This document shows, piece by piece, positions 41,253-50,560 of a stretch of 55,209 bases of DNA. Each line of letters opens with the position of its first letter. Within the stretch, counting starts at the first letter, position 1. Origin of the DNA: Eubacterium sp. (GTDB lineage: Bacteria; Bacillota; Clostridia; Lachnospirales; Lachnospiraceae); contig DNFT01000124.1 in NCBI GenBank assembly GCA_003486385.1, positions 1-55,209 on the forward strand, given 5' to 3'. The notes below the pieces were generated by a model. That model searched no databases and had not been told where the DNA came from. It saw nothing but the letters and a program-made list of their open reading frames with translations. The position numbers and the translations under genes were made by a program.

Positions 41253-42164
41253 ATGAATATTAATTTTGAGTATTACAGAATTTTTTATTATGTTGCAAAA
41301 TACAGCAACTTCACAAAGGCTGCACATGCGCTCGGGAACAGCCAGCCCAATATCACGAGGGCAATGAACTGTCTTGAGAGTGCGGCACAATGCACATTGT
41401 TTATCCGGACGAACAGGGGAGTGCGCCTGACGCCGGAGGGGGAAAGGCTCTACACAAGAGTCGCAGCGGCGATTTCCATTCTACAGACCGCGGAGGACGA
41501 GATGATGGAGTATGCGGATTTGGAGCATGGCAGCATCGCAATCGGGGCAAGCGAGACGGCGCTTAATATATATCTTCTCAAAAAACTCAAAAGGTTTCAT
41601 ATGGAATACCCGGGAATAAGGATAAAGATATATAATCATTCAACCCCGCAGGCGGTGCAGTCCGTCAAGAGCGGGGAGATTGATTTCGCGGTTGTGACGA
41701 CACCGACGACCGCAAAGGAGCCGCTTAGGGAGGTAAAACTGCAGGCTTTTAGCGAGATACTGGTAGGAGGAAAGACCTTCACGGCGCTGGGGAGTCAGGA
41801 GCTCAGCCTGGCGGAGATTTTGAATTATCCGTTTATATGCCTTGGAAGGGAGACGATGACCTACCAGTTCTATTATCAGTTTTTCATGGCGCACGGTCTT
41901 GAGATGAAGCTCGATACGGAGGCAGCTACCACGGACCAGATACTGCCGTTGGTAAAAGCCGAGCTGGGGCTTGCATTTATCCCGCAGCCGATGGCGGATC
42001 AGGCAATCAGGAGGCATGAGATAGTGCAGATATGCCTGAACGAGGAAATTCCAAGGCGCGATATCTGTATGGTCTATGATGTAAAACGTCCTATGAGTGT
42101 TGCGGCTAAGAAGCTTAAAAAGATACTGCTTGAGGAGAGGGATAATTTGGACGGGGAAAATTAG
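41253..42164 (+). CDS. LysR-family transcriptional regulator, probably of methionine genes
   Basis: The 303-aa protein has the N-terminal LysR HTH (FYYVAKYSNFTKAAHALGNS, then QPNITRAMNCLE) and a periplasmic-binding-like effector domain. It is divergent from purA and 149 nt upstream of metE. A site resembling the Met-box of MtaR/MetR-type LysR proteins lies in the gap before metE, which suggests that it controls metE in response to sulphur amino acid status. It could instead control purA through the divergent gap, but that gap lacks a Met-box-like sequence. Confidence 0.88.
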   Translation: MNINFEYYRIFYYVAKYSNFTKAAHALGNSQPNITRAMNCLESAAQCTLFIRTNRGVRLTPEGERLYTRVAAAISILQTAEDEMMEYADLEHGSIAIGASETALNIYLLKKLKRFHMEYPGIRIKIYNHSTPQAVQSVKSGEIDFAVVTTPTTAKEPLREVKLQAFSEILVGGKTFTALGSQELSLAEILNYPFICLGRETMTYQFYYQFFMAHGLEMKLDTEAATTDQILPLVKAELGLAFIPQPMADQAIRRHEIVQICLNEEIPRRDICMVYDVKRPMSVAAKKLKKILLEERDNLDGEN

Positions 42165-42190
42165 AAGGCTGAGAGCTGCATTTGACTGAC

Positions 42191-42205
42191 ATAGCTTTAA
42201 ACTAT
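42191..42205 (+). promoter_or_regulatory. Met-box-like LysR site before metE
   Basis: ATAGCTTTAAACTAT is a T-N11-A type dyad that differs from the ATAGTTT-N-AAACTAT Met-box core at one position. It lies about 110 nt upstream of metE. A TATAAA follows at 42214. A CCGCCC/GGGCGG hairpin (42244-42282) lies in the leader. Confidence 0.5.
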
Positions 42206-42313
42206 GACAACTGTATAAAATTATATATTTTTCAATAACCGGACCGCCCATTATAATTAGAGAAAATATTGTTGGAGGGCGGTGCGGCAGCCTGCCCGGA
42301 AAAGGGGATTATT

Positions 42314-44587
42314 ATGCAGACATCGGTAATTGGGTTTCCGAGAATTGGTACATTAAGAGAATTAAAATTCGCTTCCGAGAAATATTTCAGAGGGGAAATC
42401 GGTGCACAGGAGCTGCTGCAGACAGCAGCACAGTTGAGAAAAATTCATTGGAGCATGCAGAGAAATGCGGGGATTGACTATATTTCCAGCAATGATTTCT
42501 CACACTATGATGCGGTTCTGGATACGGCGGTGATGCTTGGAATTGTTCCCGGGCGTTACAAGGAATTAAAGTTGTCAGAGCTGGATACATATTTTGCGAT
42601 GGCGCGCGGATATCAGGGGGACTCGGGAGATGTGAAGGCGCTTGCCATGAAGAAGTGGTTTAACACCAATTACCACTATATTGTCCCGGAGGTCGAGGAC
42701 GACACGGTTATCGGGCTGTATGGGAGTAAGCTTTTAGACGAGTATAAGCAGGCGAAGTCGATTGGAATTGATACAAAGCCCGTAGTAATCGGCGTGTATA
42801 CGATGCTCAGGCTGTGCAGATTTACGGGTAGCATGGCGGCGGCTGATTATGTGGATGATTTCATAAAGGCGTATAAGGAGCTTCTTAAAAGCTGCGCCGA
42901 AAATCAGGTGGCGTGGATACAGTTTGACGAGCCTGCGCTTGTGCAGGATATGGATGATAAGGATATCGAGCTGTTTTGCAGAATATACGATGCGGTGCTG
43001 TCTTGCAAAAACGGCTGCAGGGTACTGCTCCAGACCTATTTCGGAGATGTGAGGGATATTTACGCGAACCTGACCGGAATGGCGTTTGACGGAATAGGGC
43101 TTGATTTCATAGAGGGCAGGGAGACGGTCAAACTGATTGAAAAATATGGTTTTCCACAGGACAAGCTGCTGTTTGCGGGGCTTGTGAACGGAAAAAATAT
43201 CTGGAGAAATCACTACGACCGCACATTAAAGACGTTGGCACAGCTTAAAGAAAAGAATATAAATGTCGTGCTATCGACTTCCTGCTCATTGCTTCATGTC
43301 CCATATACGTTAAAGCATGAGCACAGTCTTTCTCAGGACTATCTGTCCCATTTCGCATTTGCGGAAGAAAAGCTGGGTGAGCTTCATGAGCTGGGGATTC
43401 TTGTGGATTCGGATGATTACACATCGGAAGAAGCATACATTGATAATCAGCAGCTTTTTACCGTGAAGAGGGATTGTGAAAATGAGCAGGTAAAGCAGAG
43501 GCTTGAGAGTGTCGGGGAAAATGATTATATAAGACTGCCGAAGAGAAGTGAGCGTCAGAAGATACAGAAAAAAGTATTCGGTCTGCCTGAGTTTCCGACA
43601 ACCACAATCGGCTCATTCCCGCAGACACAGGACGTAAAGGCAAACCGTTCAGCTTACAGGCGTGGAGATATTTCAAGGGAGGAATACATAGCTTTTAATA
43701 AGACGAAAATTGCTGAGTGTGTGGCATGGCAGGAAGAAATCGGACTTGATGTGCTGGTGCATGGTGAGTATGAGAGAAATGATATGGTGGAATATTTCGG
43801 TGAAGCTCTGGGCGGATTTCTGTTCACGCAGAAGGCATGGGTGCAGTCCTACGGAACACGCTGCGTGAAGCCGCCGATTATATGGGGTGATGTATACCGC
43901 AGGAATCCTATAACGGTTGAATGGTCCGTCTATGCACAGTCACTTACCAAGAAGCCTATGAAAGGTATGCTCACAGGACCGGTCACTATCCTGAACTGGT
44001 CATTTCCAAGGGAGGACATTTCGATAAAGGAATCGATAGCGCAGATTGCACTGGCAATCAGGGACGAGGTGCTTGACCTTGAAGCTGACGGTATCAGAAT
44101 TATCCAGATTGATGAGGCAGCCTTGAGGGAGAAGCTGCCGCTTCGCAAATCGGACTGGTATACAGAATACCTTGACTTCGCAATCCCGGCATTCCGCCTG
44201 ACCCACAGTGGAGTTAAGCCGGAGACGCAGATACACACTCACATGTGCTACAGTGAGTTTACGGACATTATTACGGCGATTGATGACATGGATGCCGATG
44301 TGATTACGTTTGAAGCCTCACGTTCCGACCTTCAGATATTGGATGCGCTGAGGGAGAAGCATTTTGAGACGGAGGTCGGACCTGGAGTGTACGATATCCA
44401 TTCTCCGCGTGTACCGGATGTGCAGGAGATTGTGAATGCGCTTAATATAATGCTTACGAAGATTGAAAAGGATAAGCTATGGGTAAATCCTGATTGCGGT
44501 TTAAAGACAAGAGGGGTGCCAGAGACAGATGCCAGCCTAAGGAATATGGTTGAGGCTGCGAAGCTTATAAGAGATAAGAATATCTAA
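42314..44587 (+). CDS. metE: Cobalamin-independent methionine synthase
   Basis: MetE transfers a methyl group from 5-methyltetrahydropteroyl-triglutamate to homocysteine. The 757-aa protein has both halves of the family: N-terminal GFPRIGTLRELKFASEKYFR and C-terminal FPTTTIGSFPQT. Zinc ligands are seen in THMCYSEF (His, Cys), a later Glu, and VNPDCGLKTRG (Cys). ATG 42314 follows AAGGGG by 8 nt; upstream codons lie in the leader hairpin. No B12 riboswitch or S-box is visible, so regulation probably rests on the LysR protein. Confidence 0.95.
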   Translation: MQTSVIGFPRIGTLRELKFASEKYFRGEIGAQELLQTAAQLRKIHWSMQRNAGIDYISSNDFSHYDAVLDTAVMLGIVPGRYKELKLSELDTYFAMARGYQGDSGDVKALAMKKWFNTNYHYIVPEVEDDTVIGLYGSKLLDEYKQAKSIGIDTKPVVIGVYTMLRLCRFTGSMAAADYVDDFIKAYKELLKSCAENQVAWIQFDEPALVQDMDDKDIELFCRIYDAVLSCKNGCRVLLQTYFGDVRDIYANLTGMAFDGIGLDFIEGRETVKLIEKYGFPQDKLLFAGLVNGKNIWRNHYDRTLKTLAQLKEKNINVVLSTSCSLLHVPYTLKHEHSLSQDYLSHFAFAEEKLGELHELGILVDSDDYTSEEAYIDNQQLFTVKRDCENEQVKQRLESVGENDYIRLPKRSERQKIQKKVFGLPEFPTTTIGSFPQTQDVKANRSAYRRGDISREEYIAFNKTKIAECVAWQEEIGLDVLVHGEYERNDMVEYFGEALGGFLFTQKAWVQSYGTRCVKPPIIWGDVYRRNPITVEWSVYAQSLTKKPMKGMLTGPVTILNWSFPREDISIKESIAQIALAIRDEVLDLEADGIRIIQIDEAALREKLPLRKSDWYTEYLDFAIPAFRLTHSGVKPETQIHTHMCYSEFTDIITAIDDMDADVITFEASRSDLQILDALREKHFETEVGPGVYDIHSPRVPDVQEIVNALNIMLTKIEKDKLWVNPDCGLKTRGVPETDASLRNMVEAAKLIRDKNI

Positions 44588-44588
44588 A

Positions 44589-44636
44589 GAAAAAGACTTG
44601 GGAAATGTTTTATTAATGTTTCCCGGGTCTTTTTTA
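44589..44636 (+). terminator. Terminator after metE
   Basis: AAAAAGACTTGGGAAA pairs with TTTCCCGGGTCTTTTTT around an AT loop, directly after the stop codon. Confidence 0.85.
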
Positions 44637-44653
44637 ATTATACAAATAATATC

Positions 44654-44860
44654 ATGTTCAGAGCGTTCGGGGCAAACACTAATCCTAATTATGTGGATTA
44701 TGAAGAATTCTTGAAATCCAGATGTTTTCCCGAAACAAGGGATAAAATAAAAATTCAGTTAGATGCGTTAGGAATTCCGTTCTATGACCCCATGCTTATA
44801 ATAGGTAAAACACAAGGACGAATGGCGGAAGATGATTTTTGGATAATGATAGAGAAGTAG
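44654..44860 (+). pseudogene. Small hypothetical protein or gene fragment, 68 aa
   Basis: The frame encodes MFRAFGANTNPNYVDYEEFL at its start and FYDPMLIIGKTQGRMAEDDF near its end. It reads like a real, compact, charged protein sequence, not a shadow frame. No ribosome site precedes the ATG, and it begins right after the metE terminator, so it is more likely the surviving C-terminal part of a larger gene. I cannot name the family. Confidence 0.45.
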
Positions 44861-44907
44861 AAATTTTTACTTTCAAACTCCTGCATTCATGGTATAATGG
44901 CATCAGT

Positions 44908-44967
44908 GGGACACCGGGACCAGACCCCTGTCCCAGACTTGGGACAGGGGTCTGGTCCCGGTGTCCC
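44908..44967. repeat. REP-like hairpin, copy 2
   Basis: GGGACACCGGGACCAGACCC (arm 44908-44935) is perfectly complementary to the arm 44940-44967 over 28 bp with a 4-nt loop. The core GACCCCTGTCCCA/TGGGACAGGGGTC is shared with the copy at 16611. It lies 27 nt upstream of the peptidase gene, within its leader. Confidence 0.8.
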
Positions 44968-44993
44968 GGAGATTTAACGCGAGGTAGATATAT

Positions 44994-47129
44994 ATGGACA
45001 GCATAAGTGAGGAACGTATTAAAAATATATTGGACAGCGCAGATGTTAATTATTCATATAAGCTGGCAAAGGAGCTTGAGACTATACGCAGCAATCCGGT
45101 GCTTGGCTATAGGAGCGCCGGCTCTGAGGCAGAGCATAAGGCTGGGGAGCTTATCCTTGACAGGATGAAGGAGGCAGGCTTTTCTAATGTCCGCAAGGAC
45201 AGGGTGGATGTCGATGCATGGGAGTTTAAGCGTGCGGTTATCAAGGCATGCGCCGATGGCGAGGAGAGGGAGCTTCAGCTTGGAGCATATCAGACGAACT
45301 ATGTCACGGATGGATATGAGAGCGTGCAGATAGTGGATGCCGGAAAAGGCACGCTTGAGGATTACGAGGAGCTGGAGCGTCTCGGAATATCTGTCGAGGG
45401 CAAGCTTGTCATGGCGGAGATTAACCAGCGCGAGGAGTGGTGGATTAATTTCCCCGTATATCAGGCAAAGTTAAAGGGCGCAAGAGGTTTTATAGCCGTT
45501 CAGGCGGGCGGCTACGGCGAGGTGGCTGAGAATGCACTGAACGCACAGGACATAGCGGGACCTTCGGACGCACCGGCGTTCTCAATCTCACGCTCTGATG
45601 CCGATTGTATAAAAAAGTGTATGGCACAGAGAACGGACGACGTAGGTAACGACAGGGAATGTACGGTACTTTTTGATGCATACACCAAGGTTATGCCGGG
45701 TGCGAGCACATATAATATTGTCGGTGAGATTCCGGGAGAGAATCCGGACAGGATGATACTTCTGTCCGGTCACTATGACTCATATTTTTCGGGCTTTCAG
45801 GATGACAACACTGCTGTCAGCATGCTGATTGAGATAGGGCGCATGCTGATAAAGAGTAATTACAAGCCGCATAACACTATAGTGCTGTGTGCAATGGCGG
45901 CAGAGGAGTGGGGAGTTATCAACTCTAAGTATGACTGGTCGACAGGCGCGTACGAGGAGGTGTTCACCGTACACCCTGAGTGGAAGGGTAAGGTAATCGC
46001 AGACCTGAACTTTGAGCTTCCGGCATTTGCACATGGAAATAAGGATTATGTGCGCTCTACCTACGAGTACAGGAATTTCTTCAGGAGAATATTGAAGGAA
46101 TATCCAGGGAATCTGCACGAAGCGTACCCGGATGGTGTAGGAACGAAGGCACCTATACAGACATGGTCGGACGATTTCTCGGTTGCGATATCCGGTATTC
46201 CGTCAACGGTGAATGAATTTGCCGGTGGCAAGTTCATGGAATCGCACTATCATTCACAGTATGACAGCGATGAGTTCTACGATGAGAGAGTGTACCTGTT
46301 CCATCATAAGTTATATGCGTATATATTGCTGCGGCTTGATGGTATGATCGTTGCACCTATAGACTTCACAACTCTGTGCGATGAGCTTCTGCACAGATTT
46401 GACAGGGATATATGTGATGACAGGTCGGCAGCAGATGAGCTTGTACAGGCAGTGACGGATTTGAAGCTGGAGGCGCTGCGGGTTAATGAGGTTGTTGAAG
46501 GACGCAATTGTCCGGAGAGGGCATTCACAGGTGCAGATGATGGATACAGCTACGATGGTGGAGCAGGTGAAAATCATGGTGTGAGAGCGAGGGATAATGA
46601 TGACATGCGCATTGAGTCGGAGCTTCTGAAGGCATTTGCGCTTGCACAGGATACGCTTGTGACACTTAACTGGCAGGATGACGTCCTGTTCCCTTATGAA
46701 ACGGCTATGAATGATGTGGTTTTCCTTGGTAAGGCTATTGATGCCTTAAGCTCTGAAAAGGATATCGACAAGCCGCTTGCAAGGATAAAGAATGCCTTAA
46801 ACTGGATTTACAGAATAGACAATAACCAATATGCCTTTAAATTTGAGAAGGCTGTATATGAGTATTTTACGGGCTATGTTCTCAATCAGCCGCGGGAAAG
46901 GCTCAAGTGGGGATATGGCAGGATAATTCACCACGAAAATCTTTTTGATGTGGTCAGAAGCCTTATTGACAAATTGAAGGCAATGGATGAAAATGTGGAT
47001 GTAAGCCATGAACTTTCGGTGCTTATACAGGCGAGAGTGCGCCAGCAGAATTATCTGGTGCTTGACGTAAGGAACACTACGCAGTATGTTAAAGAGATTA
47101 CACAGATTATTCATAATTGTCTGTATTAG
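44994..47129 (+). CDS. M28-family zinc aminopeptidase-like protein, 711 aa
   Basis: The metal-binding set of M28 peptidases is present: SGHYDSYF (His, Asp), FQDDNTAV (Asp), AMAAEEWG (catalytic Glu and ligand Glu) and SHYHSQYDSDEFYD (His). A PA-like insert (about residues 90-220) precedes the catalytic domain, and about 250 extra helical residues follow it. No signal peptide is seen, so it is probably cytoplasmic, unlike many secreted M28 enzymes. The extended C-terminus resembles plasma-carboxypeptidase/transferrin-receptor-like layouts. GAGG precedes the ATG. Confidence 0.85.
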   Translation: MDSISEERIKNILDSADVNYSYKLAKELETIRSNPVLGYRSAGSEAEHKAGELILDRMKEAGFSNVRKDRVDVDAWEFKRAVIKACADGEERELQLGAYQTNYVTDGYESVQIVDAGKGTLEDYEELERLGISVEGKLVMAEINQREEWWINFPVYQAKLKGARGFIAVQAGGYGEVAENALNAQDIAGPSDAPAFSISRSDADCIKKCMAQRTDDVGNDRECTVLFDAYTKVMPGASTYNIVGEIPGENPDRMILLSGHYDSYFSGFQDDNTAVSMLIEIGRMLIKSNYKPHNTIVLCAMAAEEWGVINSKYDWSTGAYEEVFTVHPEWKGKVIADLNFELPAFAHGNKDYVRSTYEYRNFFRRILKEYPGNLHEAYPDGVGTKAPIQTWSDDFSVAISGIPSTVNEFAGGKFMESHYHSQYDSDEFYDERVYLFHHKLYAYILLRLDGMIVAPIDFTTLCDELLHRFDRDICDDRSAADELVQAVTDLKLEALRVNEVVEGRNCPERAFTGADDGYSYDGGAGENHGVRARDNDDMRIESELLKAFALAQDTLVTLNWQDDVLFPYETAMNDVVFLGKAIDALSSEKDIDKPLARIKNALNWIYRIDNNQYAFKFEKAVYEYFTGYVLNQPRERLKWGYGRIIHHENLFDVVRSLIDKLKAMDENVDVSHELSVLIQARVRQQNYLVLDVRNTTQYVKEITQIIHNCLY

Positions 47130-47155
47130 AAAACTAAAAAAGGGGTAAACAGCAA

Positions 47156-47788
47156 ATGACAAGTGATACGTTGTATCGAGTGAAAAAGGAAGATTTTCCG
47201 AAGCTGGAACAGCTTTTAATCAAATGCTTTGAAAAAGATCCTCTGTATGTGAGCATGATACCGGATGAGGATATACGAAAAAGACTTATGCCGGAGCTTT
47301 TTAAGTGCGATTTGAATGAGTTCTATGAGACCTGTGAGATATTCGCTGACAGCGAAGAAATTAACGGAATACTGGTTGTATCAGATGAGGCGGAGCCATA
47401 CAATATGGTTCACTTCTATTTATCAGAGGCTCTCGCAGAGCTGAGAACGGACGGATATCTGTTGAAGGAAGACCCGTCTATGAAAACTTTAAAAAATTTC
47501 ATAATAGGAAGAGATTATCTCAATTCGAGCTGGACGGATCAGCTTCACCAGAATAACAGGCTGCATATTATATATCTTGCGGTAAATCCTGAGCTTCAGC
47601 ACCATGGAATTGCCGCTAAGCTCATCGGTGAGGTCGTAAATTATGCGGATAAGCATAAGATGATGATATCACTTGAGACACATAATCCTAAGAATGTTGA
47701 TATGTATAAGCATTTTGGCTTTCAGATGTATGACACAATACAGAAGCATTTCGGACTCACGCAGTATTGCATGATAAAGCAGGCATGA
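47156..47788 (+). CDS. GNAT-family N-acetyltransferase
   Basis: The 210-aa protein has the acetyl-CoA binding motif A as IIYLAVNPELQHHGIAAKLI (Q-x-x-G-x-A), with a C-terminal strand MISLETHNPKNVDMYKHFGF. The N-terminal 100 residues are less typical. The substrate is unknown. It starts 26 nt after the peptidase, so the two are probably co-transcribed, suggesting a role in amino-acid or peptide metabolism. Confidence 0.85.
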   Translation: MTSDTLYRVKKEDFPKLEQLLIKCFEKDPLYVSMIPDEDIRKRLMPELFKCDLNEFYETCEIFADSEEINGILVVSDEAEPYNMVHFYLSEALAELRTDGYLLKEDPSMKTLKNFIIGRDYLNSSWTDQLHQNNRLHIIYLAVNPELQHHGIAAKLIGEVVNYADKHKMMISLETHNPKNVDMYKHFGFQMYDTIQKHFGLTQYCMIKQA

Positions 47789-47969
47789 GAACATGCGGGA
47801 CTGACTGCAGCAGGGCATTTGTGTATGGCAGGTGACAATTCGGTAAATATTTAAAATTACCTTGCATAAAAGGTTGTTTTGTCATACTATATTATTAAAA
47901 TGATATCAGGGTCATTAAGGTCAGGATATCAATTAAAAATCAGTTTTATTTTAATTGCGGAGGTGTTGT

Positions 47970-50447
47970 ATGGATACGGTTGTTTTTAACAAAGAGGATT
48001 TCAAGAAATCCGTGTTAGACAATGTCAAGAATATCTACAGAAAGAATATTGATGAGGCTACCAAGCAGCAGGTATTTCAGGCTGTAGCGTACGCCGTTAA
48101 GGATATGATTATTGACAGATGGATTGCGACACAGAGGGAATATGAGAAGCAGGATGTTAAGACGGTGTATTATATGTCAATGGAGTTCCTTATGGGACGT
48201 GCACTCGGTAATAATATGATTAATCTGTGCTGCTATAAGGAGGTCAAGGAGGTTCTTGACGAGCTCGGTTTCGATATCAATGTTATCGAGGACCAGGAGC
48301 CGGACGCTGCTCTTGGAAACGGAGGTCTTGGAAGACTTGCAGCATGCTTCCTTGATTCACTTTCCACACTCGGCTATCCTGCTTATGGCTGTGGTATAAG
48401 ATATAAGTATGGAATGTTCAAGCAGGAGATTAAGAACGGATACCAGATTGAGGTTCCGGATGACTGGCTTAAGGATGGCAACCCGTTTGAGGTTAAGCGT
48501 TCGGAGTACGCTGTGGAGGTTAAGTTCGGCGGATATGTAAGATGTTACAGAGGTGAGGATGGAAGAGACCATTTCGTTCAGGAGAACTATCAGTGCGTTA
48601 ATGCCGTTCCTTATGACCTTCCTATTGTCGGTTACGGCAACAATGTGGTAAATACGCTCAGAATATGGGACGCAGAGCCTATACAGCACTTCAATCTCGA
48701 TTTCTTTGACAAGGGGGATTACCAGAAGGCGACAGAGCAGGAGAATCTTGCAAAGAACATTGTTGAGGTTCTCTACCCTAATGACAATCATTACGCAGGT
48801 AAGGAGTTAAGGCTTAAGCAGCAGTACTTCTTCATCTCAGCTAGCGTTCAGAGAGCGGTAGCGAAGTTCAAGGAGAAGCACAGCGACATCCATCAGTTCC
48901 CTGAGAAGGTATGCTTCCAGCTCAACGATACGCATCCTACGGTAGCTGTTGCAGAGCTTATGAGAATACTTCTTGATGATGAGGGTCTTGAGTGGGATGA
49001 GGCATGGGATATCACAACTAAGACATGTGCTTACACTAACCATACAATCATGGCTGAGGCGCTTGAGAAGTGGCCTATAGAGCTGTTTTCAAGACTTCTT
49101 CCTAGAATTTACCAGATTGTTGAGGAGATTAACAGACGTTTTGTTGAGAAGATTAAGACAATGTATCCGGGCAATCAGGAGAAGATACGCAAGATGGCAA
49201 TTGTATATGACGGACAGGTCAAGATGGCTCATCTTGCAATCGCAGCAGGATTTTCTGTAAACGGTGTTGCAAAGCTCCACACAGAGATTCTTGAGAAGCA
49301 GGAGCTTAAGGATTTCTATGAGATGATGCCTGAGAAGTTCAACAATAAGACCAATGGTATAACACAGAGACGTTTCCTCCTTCACGGCAACCCGCTTCTT
49401 GCTGACTGGGTTACCAAGAAGATTGGAGATGACTGGATTACAGACCTTCCGCAGATAAGCAAGCTTAAGGTGTACGCAGATGACGAGCTGAGCCAGAGCG
49501 AGTTTATGCAGATAAAGTACCGCAACAAGATTCGTCTTGCTGAGTACATAAAGGAGCACAATGGTATTGACGTAGACCCGCGTTCGATATTCGATGTTCA
49601 GGTAAAGAGACTTCATGAGTATAAGAGACAGCTTCTCAACATACTTCATGTTATGTATCTTTACAATCAGATAAAGGAACATCCGGAGATGGATTTCTAT
49701 CCTAGAACATTTATTTTCGGTGCGAAGGCAGCAGCAGGCTACAAGAGAGCCAAGGCAACAATCAAGCTCATCAACAATGTTGCGGATGTTATCAATAACG
49801 ATAAGTCAATCGACGGAAAGATTAAGGTCGTATTCATCGAGAACTACCGCGTATCTAACGCAGAGATTATCTTTGCGGCAGCGGATGTGAGTGAGCAGAT
49901 TTCAACAGCTTCTAAGGAGGCCTCAGGTACAGGTAACATGAAGTTCATGTTAAACGGTGCACTCACAATCGGAACAATGGATGGTGCGAATGTTGAGATT
50001 GTGAACGAGGTAGGAGAGGACAACGCTGTCATCTTCGGGCTCAGAGCAGATGAGGTTATCCGCTATGAGAATGAGGGCGGCTACAATCCTATGGATATCT
50101 TCAACAATGATCAGGATATCAGACAGGTGCTCATGCAGCTTATCAACGGCTTCTATTCACCTGAGGATCCTGAGATGTTCCGTGAGATTTATGATTCACT
50201 TCTCCATGCACAGGGCGGAAACCGCGCAGATGTATACTTCATATTGAAGGATTTCCGCTCATACGCAGATGCCCAGAAGAAGATTGAGGCGAAGTATCGA
50301 GACACTAAGGGCTGGGCACGTTCTGCAATGCTCAATACTGCATGCAGCGGCAAGTTCACATCTGACAGAACAATTGAGGAGTATGTGCACGATATATGGC
50401 ACCTTGATAAGGTTAAGGTTGAGCTTACAGATGAAGACTGCAGGTAA
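47970..50447 (+). CDS. glgP: Glycogen/maltodextrin phosphorylase
   Basis: It releases glucose 1-phosphate from alpha-1,4-glucans. The 825-aa protein has YMSMEFLMGRALGNNMINL, ALGNGGLGRLAACFLDS, the glucan site region, and the PLP-lysine motif EASGTGNMKFMLNGALTIGT. ATG 47970 is preferred (GGAGG 6 nt upstream) to an in-frame upstream codon. Codon use is that of a highly expressed gene. Whether it prefers glycogen or maltodextrin cannot be told, since no other glg or mal genes are nearby. Confidence 0.96.
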   Translation: MDTVVFNKEDFKKSVLDNVKNIYRKNIDEATKQQVFQAVAYAVKDMIIDRWIATQREYEKQDVKTVYYMSMEFLMGRALGNNMINLCCYKEVKEVLDELGFDINVIEDQEPDAALGNGGLGRLAACFLDSLSTLGYPAYGCGIRYKYGMFKQEIKNGYQIEVPDDWLKDGNPFEVKRSEYAVEVKFGGYVRCYRGEDGRDHFVQENYQCVNAVPYDLPIVGYGNNVVNTLRIWDAEPIQHFNLDFFDKGDYQKATEQENLAKNIVEVLYPNDNHYAGKELRLKQQYFFISASVQRAVAKFKEKHSDIHQFPEKVCFQLNDTHPTVAVAELMRILLDDEGLEWDEAWDITTKTCAYTNHTIMAEALEKWPIELFSRLLPRIYQIVEEINRRFVEKIKTMYPGNQEKIRKMAIVYDGQVKMAHLAIAAGFSVNGVAKLHTEILEKQELKDFYEMMPEKFNNKTNGITQRRFLLHGNPLLADWVTKKIGDDWITDLPQISKLKVYADDELSQSEFMQIKYRNKIRLAEYIKEHNGIDVDPRSIFDVQVKRLHEYKRQLLNILHVMYLYNQIKEHPEMDFYPRTFIFGAKAAAGYKRAKATIKLINNVADVINNDKSIDGKIKVVFIENYRVSNAEIIFAAADVSEQISTASKEASGTGNMKFMLNGALTIGTMDGANVEIVNEVGEDNAVIFGLRADEVIRYENEGGYNPMDIFNNDQDIRQVLMQLINGFYSPEDPEMFREIYDSLLHAQGGNRADVYFILKDFRSYADAQKKIEAKYRDTKGWARSAMLNTACSGKFTSDRTIEEYVHDIWHLDKVKVELTDEDCR

Positions 50448-50523
50448 TAGCTTTCATTGGGGTTCTAAGTCTGATATTTTATAATTTAAACATATTTCAA
50501 ATTTGCAAGCAATAAAAAAACAT

Positions 50524-50558
50524 CCTCTGCATAGAATATGTGCAGGGGGGGTTTTTTT
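50524..50558 (+). terminator. Terminator after glgP, touching the next start codon
   Basis: CCTCTGCA pairs with TGCAGGGG, followed by seven T. The G-run on the 3' arm (50545-50551) is also the only ribosome-site-like sequence for ATG 50561, so the hairpin may both end glgP transcripts and hide that site in read-through RNA. Confidence 0.75.
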
Positions 50559-50560
50559 GT

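Noticed and set aside
29768..50558. Similarity of the CCTCTGC/GCAGAGG terminators at 29768, 35078 and 50524 as a mobile repeat
   Set aside because: The glgP copy shares only the hairpin; this looks like a favoured terminator sequence. The first two share more because their leaders are duplicates.
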